From Sciurus carolinensis (Eukaryota; Chordata; Mammalia; Rodentia; Sciuridae), in contig NC_062232.1 in the NCBI RefSeq assembly GCF_902686445.1, positions 72,433,440-72,497,439 on the forward strand: a stretch of 64,000 nucleotides of DNA, in the 5' to 3' direction. Shown one piece after another: positions 11,265-22,129 of this stretch. The position numbers were made by a program, and so were the translations under genes. The stretch's first letter is position 1, and every line of letters begins with the position of its first letter. The notes below the pieces were generated by a model. The model saw nothing but the letters and a program-made list of their open reading frames with translations, was not told the origin of the DNA and searched no databases.

Positions 11265-11871
11265 GTTTTATATTAGTGCATTGTAGTTTTGTAACAGTGG
11301 TCCACTTCATCTTTTGAATATAGCACTGAGGTTTATTTTTCAAAGGAACAAGTTTTCCTTTTCCTCTTCTCCCTCTCTCCCCTTCCCTAACCTGGGGGGG
11401 CAGGGGAGCAAGATTACCTTGAGTTATCTGTGCCCCAAGGGAAGGAGATGTCTGCCAGAGGATCTAGGAAGTGAATATCTCCCAAATTAGGAGTGAATCC
11501 TAACACACCATCAAGGTGCCCTGGGACCACCTACCAGCGCACACCTGTAATGTGGTCTCTGAATAGCTTCTTTAAAAGTCCTCTGTTTTCCCTGATGGGC
11601 AGAATCACAGCCTCAGGGAGAGGAGTCCCCTATGTTTCTTCTTTGCTAGCAAAGCAATAAAACTTCTTTTTCCTTTTTCTCAAAACCACATCCTCATTAT
11701 TGAATTGGCATGAATTGGCATCCGGGACAAGGACAAGGACAAGGACCTGAGCTTTCAGTTACAATTCATTTTGACAAAATTATACAAGCATGAAATTTGA
11801 TTTACTCCATTTCAGTCCCTGGTGCCCCTGCCCTTTTTGCTTCCCTCTCCTTATTCTCCTTTCTCAATTCT
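11265..11871. mobile_element. Composite insertion in Tigger1 (L1-type target duplication, LTR-like core)
   Basis: A 607-bp insertion flanked by an imperfect 16-bp direct repeat, ATTG(C/T)TGT(A/G)TTATTTT (11249-11264 and 11872-11887). Its right-hand copy continues in register with Tigger1. A long duplication points to L1-mediated insertion. The right end (TTACTCCATTTCAGTCCC and a C/T-rich tract) resembles an old L1 3' end on the minus strand. The middle looks like an LTR (see the entry at 11393). The exact inner border is not resolved. Confidence 0.6.
11393..11763 (+). mobile_element. Probable solo LTR, plus orientation
   Basis: Starts TGGGGGGGCAGG, has TTTAAAAG at about 11570, AATAAA at 11656-11661 and a U5-like tail (CTTTTTCTCAAAACC ... 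GGCATCCGGGAC), and ends TTACA. The tail holds a doubled TGAATTGGCA and three GGACAA units. Borders and target duplication are uncertain. The family is unidentified. Confidence 0.5.
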
Positions 11872-12212
11872 ATTGTTGTGTTATTTTAAGAAATTGCCAC
11901 TGCCACTGGCCCCTCCAAGTTTGAGTAACCACCATCTTCCTCAGTCAGCAACCATCAACATCAGGTGAAACCTCCATCTAGCAAAAAGGTTACAATTCAC
12001 TGAAGACTCAGATAATTAGCATTTTTTAACCATTTAACCATACTTTTTTTAAGGTACATAGTTTTTAAACATAATGCTATTGCATACCTAGTAGACTACA
12101 GTATAGTGTAAATTTTATATGCAATGGGAAATTTTAAAAATGTATGACTTTTTTAATTGCAATATTGTGGTGGTCTGGAACCAAACTCACAAAGTCTCTG
12201 AGATATGGCCTT

Positions 12213-15127
12213 GAATTTACTCCCACAATAATGAACTTCACTGGAGTTCTGTAAAAAAAGAAAAAAAGAGACTATTATCTAAATCTCCTTGATAAAAATA
12301 AAATCATATAAAATTTAGTACACCAGTTTCATAATGGAAGTACATAACACATTTTACCCTACCTTTGCTCCTCTTTGAAGTCTAAATATTAAATTTTTCT
12401 TCTGTATCAGTATAACCTCATCAAGGTTAGCATGCTCATTAAAAAGCAAGATTAATTAAAATTATCTTAATCAAAAGCAACAGAGTTATAAACAAAGTAG
12501 AAAATGCAAAATATTGACTGGGACTATTATATATGTAATATAGGAAGAGCAGTATGACCATTTATATGCTTTTGTATATTTCCCAAACTCTAAGCCTAAT
12601 GAAACCCATGTGTTTTTCAATACTTTATCCTCAGCACATAACATACAGCACAATATAGTGCTAAATGACAATTGACCCTTGAATGAATACAACACAGAGG
12701 AAGAAAAAAAAAAAAAATCTATCTGCTATAATTAGTCACTCATATTGTGCAACAAATAGTGTACTAAAAGTTTGGTGGGGAATATGACAACCCAGTACAG
12801 CAGAAAAAAGGGAAGTGTAAAAAGCTTCCAAATCTTAACTTTCTCCAAGTTGCCACTTCTGTAACATCTAATTTGCAGCTTACAGACATACATAATTAGT
12901 TTGTCCATTCATAAGATAGTTCCATATCTATATAAAAAATTGAATTTGTGTTCTAACTTACTGGCTTGTTTCTATCTGTAGGTTCTCAATTATAACCTAA
13001 GTAAATTAATCTTTATAAAGGGATTTGCAATCAAACTTTTCAAAAACAGAAGAAATTGAGCAAACTATTTTTTCTCACTGTTTGAATATAATTTGATCCC
13101 CAAAAGCCCCAAAGTTTTATTATAATAGGATAGCTATATTCTTTACTTTGTCCCCTACCCTGAAACAAATCCACTAAGTCCTTATTCAAAACAGATACTT
13201 GAATATGCTTTACAAAATTACTCACACCTTTTCAAAGTTATTGCCAGTCAACTAAACTGTATAATTCAAAATGCAAATATGTTACCCTATGAACTACTGA
13301 TAGAGCTTTCTCTGTTGTGTTAGTGACTTAACAGCAATTTGTGTTATTAAGAAGTCATAGGCTTTTTGAAATAAGGCTAGGTTTTGTTCATGTGTTTTCT
13401 AATCAAATTAATTTTTTTCTGTGGGAAAGTGACACATAAACAGAAGTATTTCATTAAGTCTACATTAAAAAGAAAAGAGAACCAAAAAATATGTTGTTAA
13501 TGAATTGAACCAATTAGTGGTTGAAATCAGTGGAATTCATTCAATTCAGTAAAGAATGAGGGCTCCTAAAGACCCAAAGCACAAATACTGTGTCTAGCTT
13601 TATGCTCAGTGGGAGTGGAGAGAAAGAGCATTAATTTATGCTTTTCTTGGATGGATTAAAGTCATTTGGCACAAATTGTAAAGTTTCTTTCTTCTCTTTC
13701 TTGAACGTAGTCCTATTTACTATCAAACTATTAGGCTGGGAAGTGAAGAGGGGAAGTAGCTAGAAGAGGGAATAATTCATACATTATTTCTGTCTTTGGT
13801 GTAAATATCCTGTGCACCTGCAGCTCTGGGACAGTTATGGAAATAGAAGTGCTCAGAAATTCAAAGCAGGTTTATAAAGTGCATGTTTTACCATGCAAAT
13901 CATGTACTTTATACACCTGTACAGAGTTAAGCAAAATGATTTACCAAGGAAAATATCTTAATTTCATACATTTTAATATCTTACATTTATGAATGAATGA
14001 CAAAATTACATTTGGTCATTCTTCAGTATATTTCAGAGTTCTGTTCAATTCTGCTTTTTGTGTATCTTGAGTGTTATAAAATGAATTAAGGGGTTGCAGA
14101 CACAAAAGAGCTGTGCATTAATGAATACTCACATAGAGCTGCATTCAGTCATTTGCACACTGGTTCATGAATAACAAGTGGCCATTCATGCTGCTAAGTA
14201 GGCAAACATAGCCACCAAGGTGAGAGAAAGACAGAAATTTAGTAGAAAATGCAACAAGCCTGGGTCTGTGTAACCTTAGGGTGTTTTGCATTTACTTAAT
14301 GGATTAGCAGCTGACATGACTACATAAGCATTAGCAAATCAACACCTTTTCTTTACAGTGTCCCTGAATCCCAGGAGCTCAGGAGAATCACATTTACTGG
14401 ATGATAGGCTTTTCAAGAACAAAACTGATGAAATCTTGTTGTTGGAACTGACTAGGATCTGGTCCTATTTTGCAGTGTGAATGTCTTTTTGCATAGAGCC
14501 TCACAAAAGTGTTTAAATAGCACCCAGCAGTAAAGAAAACTGCTGTTTTCTGTCTTCTCAGTTCTAGGATTTTACTTACAGGTGACCAAAAATGTATTAC
14601 TTATTATTTATTCAAAAATTTTTTCATTTATTCATTTCATTTATTCAAAAAATTCTTGATTGAGTACTTAGTTTGTGCCAATATAATGCGCTAGGAAGAA
14701 GACTACTGTAGGAGGGAGTATTTAAACTAAAAAACTGAAAAATGAGTTAGGATAAGCCAAAAACAAAGAGTCAAAGTCAGAAAAAGAATGTGCAGGAGTG
14801 TGAATAAAGTGTATTCGTTACATTAATACTGTATTAAAGAACTACAGATAAAAAAGTTGTGAAGATGAAACTGGAAAAGTACAGGTATTACCTTAAATGA
14901 AAGAAACAGTGAACTGGTGAAGTGTGCTTCTGGATTCTTTGTCCATTAGGGAATGTAAAGAAATGTCAGAGGAAAAAAATAAAGAAAGAAAAAAGAAAAA
15001 CCAGTTGTCCTAAAGGCTAAAGAGATTTGTGAAACTTTTCCTTAAGTGAGTTTAGAACCATTTAAAAATGGTGCAATAGTGGACCACAGAAAACATTTTG
15101 TGTAAAAAGAAAATTCTCCTTTGGGTC
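12213..15127. other. Unassigned AT-rich DNA
   Basis: No coding exon or clear young repeat in about 2.9 kb. A stretch near 12600-12690 (CCTCAGCACATAACATACAG ... GAATGAATA) faintly resembles the end of an old L2/MIR-type element, but I cannot confirm it. Sequence near 14590-14660 is low-complexity TTCATTTATT repeats. Confidence 0.45.
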
Positions 15128-15378
15128 ACAAAATTTGATTTTCAGTCGGGTGCGGGGATGGACTCCTGCAGTCCCGTGGTTTGAGAGGCTGAGGCAGAAG
15201 GAGCACATTCAAAGCCTAGCCTCAGCAATTTAGCGAGTCCCTCAGAAACTTAGTGAGACCTTGACTCAAAATAAAAAATAAAAAGGGCTGGGGACATAGC
15301 TCAGTGGTAAGCACCCCTGGGTTAAATTCATGGTACCAAAAAAATAAATAAATAAATTGACTTTCATAATAAAATGTA
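15128..15378 (+). repeat. B1-dID composite SINE with target duplication
   Basis: B1 part (CGGGTGCGGGGATGGACTCC ... GAGGCTGAGGCAG), linker AAAATAAAAAATAAAAA, ID part (GGGCTGGGGACATAGCTCAG) and an AAATAAATAAATAAA tail. TTGATTTTCA on the left and TTGACTTTCA on the right form a near-perfect target duplication. Confidence 0.92.
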
Positions 15379-15632
15379 AAACTGCATTTGCTTCACAAGA
15401 TTTACTGTAATTGTAATTTCATGGCTATCAGTCAGTTATTTGTTAAATATTTTTACAGGGTTAGTGCCTTCTGGGAAACTGAGGCAGTGTGAAGACTCCC
15501 TCCCGCCACTTCAAGCCCTGATTCTTGCAATCAAGTCAGAAAGATTTCAGTCATGTTATTCAGAGAAACAGGCAATGAATTTATTAGAAGGGGTAGGAAA
15601 GGAATGCTTTCAAGGGAGAGAGTGGGTCCTCT

Positions 15633-16173
15633 TGATACCGCCGTTTACCGGTGAAGAGTTCTGCTCCTTCTAATGTTGAAGATTGAACACTAGAGAAGCA
15701 CGCCAAGGCAAGCATATTAAGCAGGTTTTGTTTAAAAGTAATAATACGGATTTCTCCCGGCAGGAAGAAGGGGGCCAAGGCTGATGTTCTAAAGTCCCAA
15801 GAAGTGAGCGCACTCTACATCTTTTATAGGTTAAAGTCTCTTTTGTTCTCCAGTTCTCTCCCCCCTTATCTCTCCTTCCTGCCTATGTGACTAGGCCTGG
15901 TTTTGCATTAAGTGAGAAGCCATGGACAGGGGGAGCGCCAAGGTGATTCAGGCAGATAAGGGCCCAGGGGGCATTAATTAGCAGCTCTATGCTTGCAGTC
16001 CTTGAGAAAGGCAGGTAAATGTGGTAATCAATGGGCTCTGGAGATCCTTGACATTCCATTCTTACAGGAACAATCTCCAACTTCCAGAGGCAGATGGCGT
16101 CATGGCTTCATTTCCTCGATTTGACCCGATCCCCTATTTCTACACTAACTACCTGTCCTTAATTCTGGCTTCA
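15633..16173 (-). mobile_element. Solo LTR, family B (ERV1-type), inserted in LTR A
   Basis: A 541-bp reverse-complement copy of 3336-3877, from TGATACCGCC to TCTGGCTTCA on the plus strand. A perfect 4-bp duplication, CTCT, flanks it (15629-15632, 16174-16177). The host LTR A resumes in register on both sides, which independently confirms the borders. Confidence 0.93.
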
Positions 16174-16474
16174 CTCTCAGGAGAGGTATATACATCATGT
16201 CACTCCTGAACTCCAGTTTCATTGGAGATGCCCAGTTCCACCTCTTGACATTTAACTGACAGCAGTATGATGTCAGACTTTTAAGTCCCCTCAAGTCATG
16301 ACAATTCAGGTCAGTTTGGTGCATGCTGACTGATTCTAATTGGATTCTTACCTGTAAATTCTTACCCATTTTATGTTTAGGAGGAATTATCCTTCTCTCC
16401 CTGAGTTTTGGGATATGGTCTGGGAAAATGGTCACAAGAGTCTCCCCCTTCAGGGTAACTTGGGTTCCTCTTGT

Positions 16475-17223
16475 TGTCTTGGGGCTGGGGGTGGGAGGGC
16501 AGTGCGGCTGTCAGACTGAGCCGGGGCAGCCACCACAGTGCTTGGGTGCTGATTCATGTGACTGCTGGAAAGAATTTGAGCAAAATATAGAGTAGTAAGC
16601 AAAAGTTTAATAAAGAGAGTGAGAAGCAAGGGTAACATACAGCATAAGAATTGCACAGACCATCTTAAGCACAGGGCAATATAATGTTCACAGGGCTAGG
16701 GCTTTAGAGAAACTGAGTTCTTTGTACTTGCCTTGGTTTTCCTGTCCCCCATTAATTTGTTTATTACACTTGAAATACCTCAGAAGGTTTTCTTTGTGAG
16801 GGTCTTGATATTTTGGTTGACAGGATGGTTGTGACATAGTTTCGGTAATAAGGGAGGGTTCCAATAACTTGGTTGCAGGAGATTATGATGATATTTTTTC
16901 TGGAAACCATAGTGGCCCTTGAGCTGTAGCTGGGGCAGGGGTCTTGATCTACCAGATCCCACTTTTCTGATTTCTCTGATGCTTATGTTTTATTTATGGT
17001 CCTCAGGATTTTAAGTAATAATTCCCTCAAGGGATTTTAATTCCCTATAGTTTAGGGATGGTTCGACATTCCAGATCTCATTCCCAAATGCTTAACTGTT
17101 TAGATAAGGTTCTTCACTGTTTGAGTTTTATCACTCCTGAATTTTTCTTGGTGCATAGGCCTGATGTCTGTCCATTGTCCTTTCCTTCTACCCACCTGTT
17201 CTGGCTAACTAACCTACATAACA
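16475..17223 (-). mobile_element. Solo LTR, family C (ERV1-like), inserted in LTR A
   Basis: About 749 bp, from TGTCTTGGGG to CATAACA on the plus strand. Candidate 4-bp duplication TTGT/TTAT with one mismatch (16471-16474, 17224-17227). On the minus strand there is a U3-like region, an ATTAAA poly(A)-type signal followed by CTTTTGCTTACTACTC (about 16611 leftward) and a C-rich U5 ending AAGACA. This is the layout of a gamma-type LTR. It has no second copy in the window. Confidence 0.78.
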
Positions 17224-17439
17224 TTATTGTCATTATTTCAGGCCTGCATTTATCCTGCAGATAAAAGTTAATTTGTGAGTGATGTGATATATCCTGTCCA
17301 CTTAAGCCAGGTAGGTCTGCAGGTAAACTGCTTGTTGGAAAAGAAAGCATGTGGGGGTCAGCACTGTCGGCCCATTTTATAGAATTATTCCCTTAACCTT
17401 ATGTTGCCACCACTCAAGTCCGTCTGTCCCCTATCTACA

Positions 17440-18228
17440 TGATTTATCTCCTTTCCCAAGCTACACCATAAACACTGTGAATGTAGATATTGTATATTTC
17501 TTGTTTTCCTCTATTTATTTCCTCTAGAATTTAAGATTATTACCAGACCATATTTGATATTCAATATTTATTGAAAGAAACAGTGATAATCCTAGGTCAG
17601 AACTGGCAAAAGAAAATTTTAATCATGATATCCCTGCTCAATCTATGCTCACCTTTTAATAAGAATTAAATTTGAATTCTTCAGTGATATTGAGTATTTA
17701 TTTTGAAGTTATATTCTTCCTGTCAGTATAGGTTTCTTAAGAAATCAGAGATATTTAACTAAACTCTCAAAATACAAAATAAAATGGAGCAATTCAAAAG
17801 GTATCTCTGGGAGACTAGCTTTCACTTAGGATATAGAATGCTAAAAAAGAACAACAATCTTGGAAAGATTCAGAGGAAGAAATGAATTGTATCTGCTCAC
17901 AAGTTCTTCACCTTTGACCTCACTATTTATTTGATAGGATTGAGGGCAAGTTCAAAATTCTGAGAAAGCTTCCTTTATTGTTGCAGAGCTGATTGAAGGG
18001 AAGAGTAATTGCTCCATGGAAAACACTGTCTCATACAGATTTCCCTCCACTCTCTTTTTTTTTTTTTCCCCTCCACTCTCTTATGAAACAAAAATTTTAA
18101 GCTGGTAGGCAAATGGAAACAAATAACTTTGTCATTAGGTCATACCTGAAGGCTCACTGCAGTTGGGGAGAACAACTGAAAATTTCTCTATATGTGGAGG
18201 AGGAATGGGATTACATAGAAGTACTGAC
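17440..18228. other. Unassigned DNA between LTR copies
   Basis: No gene seen. A small duplication CCTCCACTCTC flanks a poly-T run at 18042-18080. Confidence 0.5.
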
Positions 18229-18930
18229 TGTTACAGGACTGGGGTCTTTTGGGAAAATGAGGCAATGCAAAGATCCCCTTTGAAACTTGCTTCCTGTGAT
18301 CAAGTCAGAAAGATTGCGAACATGTTGATCAGAGTAACATACATGAGCTCAATAGAAAAGATGGGAAAGGGAAAAGGGGACATTCACAAGGGAGAGAGTG
18401 GGGATTCTCAGAGAAGAGAGGGACAGCATGTTTCTCCTGCCCTTTAGTTTTATTGAGGGTCCCAGGGAAATTTCCAGAGAGTCCCTTCCAGGTCCACATC
18501 TTGACTTTCAACTTCAACAGGGTGACAGCAGACTTTCAAGTCCCTGCTGCCATTACAACTCTAGGTCACTTGGGCCTGTGGTGACCAGTTCTAATTGGAA
18601 CCTGTTCTTAATAGATTTTATGGTTAGAGGAAATTATCATTATCTCCCTGGATTCTGGAATCTGGTTTGTGGAAGGGTCACAAAAATTGTCCCCCTTCAG
18701 GGTAACTTTATGTTCCGCTTATGGAATTATTTCTGGGCCCACAATTCTCTGCAGGTAACAGAAGGTTTGTTGAGGAATGTAACATATTCTGTCCACTTAA
18801 GTCAGGCAGGGCTACAGGTAAATTGTATTGCAAAGGCGAAAGCATATATTGTTCAGCATAGTGAGCCCATTTTATAGAATTAGTCCCTTATCCTCACGTT
18901 CCCAGCACAACATCTGTCTGTCCCCTATAT
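18229..18930 (-). mobile_element. Solo LTR, family A (ERV1-type), minus orientation
   Basis: A 702-bp uninterrupted sister of the split LTR at 15451-17439. A perfect 4-bp duplication, TGAC, flanks it (18225-18228, 18931-18934). A minus-strand TATA-like TTCTATAAAATGGG lies at about 18870-18883. The 159-codon plus-strand frame across it is antisense to the LTR and has no domain, so I do not call it a gene. Confidence 0.87.
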
Positions 18931-19379
18931 TGACTAAATAATATTCCAAATAGTCACAAAGGAGAAATCTCCCCCAACCATGAGAATCAGAGGCACAGAA
19001 ACTGCCTAAGACTGATGAAGAATGAATACAGCAGGAAGTGCCCTCTTTCTGTTAGTATCAATGCAGCATTAAGTAAACAGCATTGAGTAAAAAGAATAAC
19101 AATCTTCTACTTGGAAAGTATTTGTAAATTTGCTTCACAAGGGAGACAGAAATTCCCTGAGGTACAGTTGCAAAGAGAATGCTTAAAATTAAGGTTAGAA
19201 CAGTCATTGAATGGAACCCACCAGACAACCAACCCTTACTTAAACACAAGTAAATACCACAGGAATCTAAAGCTTATGATGTAAGAAGAATAAAAATAGC
19301 AACAAGGAAACCAAAGTAACAGAGCTCAGTTACTGAACAGATTTGACTCAAATGCTAAAAGTTCTACCTAAAGAAAAAA
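18931..19379. other. Unassigned AT-rich DNA
   Basis: No gene or clear repeat seen. Confidence 0.5.
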
Positions 19380-19500
19380 GTACCCATTTTAAATGGTAAC
19401 TACCCTGGTTTGATCAGTGTACATGGCACAGAAGTATGACATTATTATACAGTACCATGAATTTGTACAATTAAAATAATAATTCAAAAAGAAAATAGGG
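19380..19500 (+). mobile_element. Old L1 3' end, plus strand
   Basis: TGGTAACTACCCTGGTTTGA, a gap, then CATGAATTTGTACAATTAAA and an A-rich tail match the terminal layout of old mammalian L1 (L1M) 3' UTRs. Confidence 0.65.
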
Positions 19501-19889
19501 CAAATTATCTACTTTATATAACTATTACTTGTGCAGTAATAGCCTCCACTATACCACACAAAATATTCATATTTCAACAAAATTATGAGATGTAAAATCA
19601 AGCAAGATAAAATATGAAGAGAAAAAAGCAAAACTTAATTATGACAAGGTTGTAAAAATCAGAAAGGATGTTTTAAGTAACTTTAAAATGATTAACATGG
19701 TTAATATGTTAAGGTCATTAAAGAAAAATTCAGCAATATGCATAATTGTATGATTACATTTAATAGGGTAAATGTGATCTATAAGGATGAAACAAAAATA
19801 ATTGCTAAAAATTGAAAATGCAGTTTATAATACAGTATGTCAATGATTAACCTTGACCTGAATCAATGATTGGTAGATAAAAATCTAAC

Positions 19890-20445
19890 AATCACTTGGG
19901 ACTAAAATTCTCAAAAAGCATGGAATAAAATGCAACTCTTACCTGATAAAGGGCAATCTCGGAAACCTACATTCCATTCACAATACGATCTAAGAGATAT
20001 AAAAATATTATTAAAGAGGAAAGAAAAAAATCAGACACTAAATTTTATAACATATTACTGAGGGAAATTAACATCTAAATAGATGTTGAGATATTCAATG
20101 TTTATACATTGAAGAGTAAATAACATAGGGAAATCAATTTTTGCTAAAGATCAGTATATCCTTATCAAATTATCCTTTTTTCCTGAATATATGTTGACCA
20201 GCTGATCTAAAAATTTTTAGAAAAGTGCAACAAATCTAGAAATATGAAAAATTGCTAAAATGAAGAACAAATTTAGAGAGCTTTTATTACTCAAGGTCAA
20301 AACTTATTATGAAACTACACTTACTAAAATAGTGCATTACTTGTATATGAATACACACAAGTACAAGGAACAGAAAGTTCAGAAATAAATAACATTTTGG
20401 GTCATTTAATTTTGGAGAACATTACTAATGAAATTCAATATGAAA
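19890..20445 (+). mobile_element. Old L1 ORF2 fragment, plus strand
   Basis: Heavily mutated sequence in the order of the ORF2 region downstream of reverse transcriptase, for example GACCAGCTGATCTAAAAATT, CTTATTATGAAACTACA, GTTCAGAAATAAATAACA. No open frame survives. The same part of ORF2 is covered again by the minus-strand fragment to its right, so these are two insertions. Confidence 0.6.
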
Positions 20446-20589
20446 AGTTAATATTTTATAAAATGATGCTCTGACTTTTGATAACTCCATGCAACATATT
20501 TAAGAAGAAAATATAGGAGAAAATATGAAAGACCTTGCTTAGTCCAGTGGTTCTTAACTAGAGGACAGTTTGAAACAGATTTCTTTGAA

Positions 20590-21850
20590 TCCCTTGTGTG
20601 GATGTATTTGGAGCCTCCAGGTACTTCATACAAGTTGATTAATAAGATATCTATTAATTTTATTGGATTATTTCACTTAGCATTATGTGTTCATTTTTAT
20701 TTTCTGTTGCAGCTTGTGTCAGAATTTCCTTCCTTTTTAAAGTTGAATGTTTCATTACATGCCTATATATTTTGTTTATCCCTTCATGGGTCACTTTGGG
20801 TTGTTCCCATCTTTAGGCCATAAACATGCAAGTAAAAATGCCTATTTGAGGCCTTGTTGTTAATTCTTTTGCCTTTATGTCCCAAAATGTAATTAATGGA
20901 TCATAATTTTATATTTAATTGTATTGAAATAGAATTATATTTATAAATATATTAATTGGTAATTCTATTTATAAGTTTTGTAGTCAACACCCTACTGTTT
21001 TCCATACTAGATACATCATTTTATAGTCTTACTAGTAGTTCCACACATTTATCAATAGTTCTTATTTTCTATTTTATATCATAATTATCCTAATATTTAT
21101 GAAGCGATATGGCTGCAATTTGTATTTTTCTAGCAATTTGCATTGTTAAGAATTGTTACATGTGCTTAGTAGCCATATGCATATCATCATTGGAAAATAT
21201 CTACTGAAATTTTTAGTTTTTGATTTGGAAATTTGCCTTTTGTTTTTCTGCTATAGGAATTCATTCTATGTGGTGGATTTTAACAAATTATCAGATGTAA
21301 GGTTTGAAAAAATTCCATTAAACAGACTGTTAATTTACTTTATTTGATAGCAAGCTTTGATGTATAGTTTTCTTTTTTAATTTTGATAAAAACCAATTCA
21401 CCTATATTTTTTCTTTTGTCTCCGTATGTTCATTTTTATATCCAAGAAAACACTGACAAATGCAATAGCATAAAGGATTTCCCCTCGATTTTCTTCTAGG
21501 AATATTATGTTTTTAGCTCTTAAGTTTATGTCTTTGATCCATTTTGAGTTAATTTTTATCTACGGTATAAAATAAGGATCCAACTTCATTCTGTTTGTGA
21601 ATACACAGGGTTCCCTGCACCAGTTTTTTAATACAATACCTTTCCCCCCACTGTATAAGCATGGGAATATTTTTATCACATATGTGATAGTTTATTTCTG
21701 GACTTTCTATAATATTCCATTGGTATATATGTCTACATGCTATATCACATTGTATTTGTTATAACTTTGTACAAAGTTTTGAATTCAGGATGTATGCAAC
21801 CTTCATGTGTTCTTCTTTTTCAATACTCTGACTACCAAGATTACCTTGAA
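20590..21850 (-). mobile_element. Old L1 (L1M-type) ORF2 C-terminal region, minus strand
   Basis: Plus-strand landmarks in L1 antisense order: CACTTTGGGTTGTTCCCATC, TTTGTATTTTTCTAGCAATTTGC, TTTTAATTTTGATAAAAACC, GATCCATTTTGAGTTAATTT, ATTCCATTGGTATATATGTC. This runs from near the ORF2 end back to the region after reverse transcriptase. Frames are destroyed. Confidence 0.8.
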
Positions 21851-21894
21851 ATGCCACGTGAATATTAGTATATATTGTGTGTTTGTGTGTTCGT

Positions 21895-21970
21895 GTGTAT
21901 GCGTGGACTTAGGAAATAAACCCATATTCTTACACATGCTAGGCAAGTTAGCTATATCCCCATTCCTTAG
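21895..21970 (-). repeat. ID SINE, minus strand, degenerate
   Basis: CACATGCTAGGCAAGTTAGC and TATATCCCCATTCCTTAG correspond to the antisense ID consensus (GCAAGCACTCTACC ... CATCCCCAGCCC). Short and diverged. Confidence 0.65.
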
Positions 21971-22129
21971 GATAAATTTTTTTTGGCATTTTAAAAATCT
22001 ATTCTAATTAGTTACACATGCCAGAAGAATGCACTTTGATACATCATACATAAATGGAGTATAACTTCTCATTCTTCTGATTGTACATGATGTAGAATCA
22101 CACCAGTTGTGTAACCTTAGGGTAAGATT

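Larger units (their letters stand above)
8566..12212 (+). mobile_element. Tigger1 (Tc1/mariner-pogo) DNA transposon, nearly full length
   Basis: The left end (about 8566) resembles the Tigger1 terminal repeat and its ATTTTATT-rich start. The right end carries the matching terminal segment GGTGGTCTGGAACCAAACTC and stops near 12212. Between them the order of recognisable segments follows Tigger1: 5' UTR, transposase, 3' UTR (GCTATTGCATACCTAGTAGAC). It is enlarged from about 2.4 kb to about 3.6 kb by an AT-rich expansion (9541-9722), two SINEs (10395-10960) and a composite insertion (11265-11871). It is very diverged and immobile. I identified the family by recalled similarity, not by a search. 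Confidence 0.88.
15451..17439 (-). mobile_element. Solo LTR, family A (ERV1-type), minus, split by two LTRs
   Basis: Read on the minus strand it starts TGTAGATAGGGGACAG (17439 leftward) and ends CCCTGTAAAA (15451). Removing LTR B (with one 4-bp duplication) and LTR C leaves about 690 bp, matching the 702 bp of the sister copy at 18229-18930. It keeps a minus-strand TATA-like TTCTATAAAATGGG (about 17374-17388) and a poly(A) signal AATAAA (complement of 15580-15585). Two later LTR insertions make it the oldest layer of this cluster. Confidence 0.85.

Noticed and set aside
18398..18877. A 159-codon plus-strand frame as a gene
   Set aside because: It runs antisense through an ERV1-type solo LTR with exact duplications, has no domain, and the sister LTR does not keep the frame.
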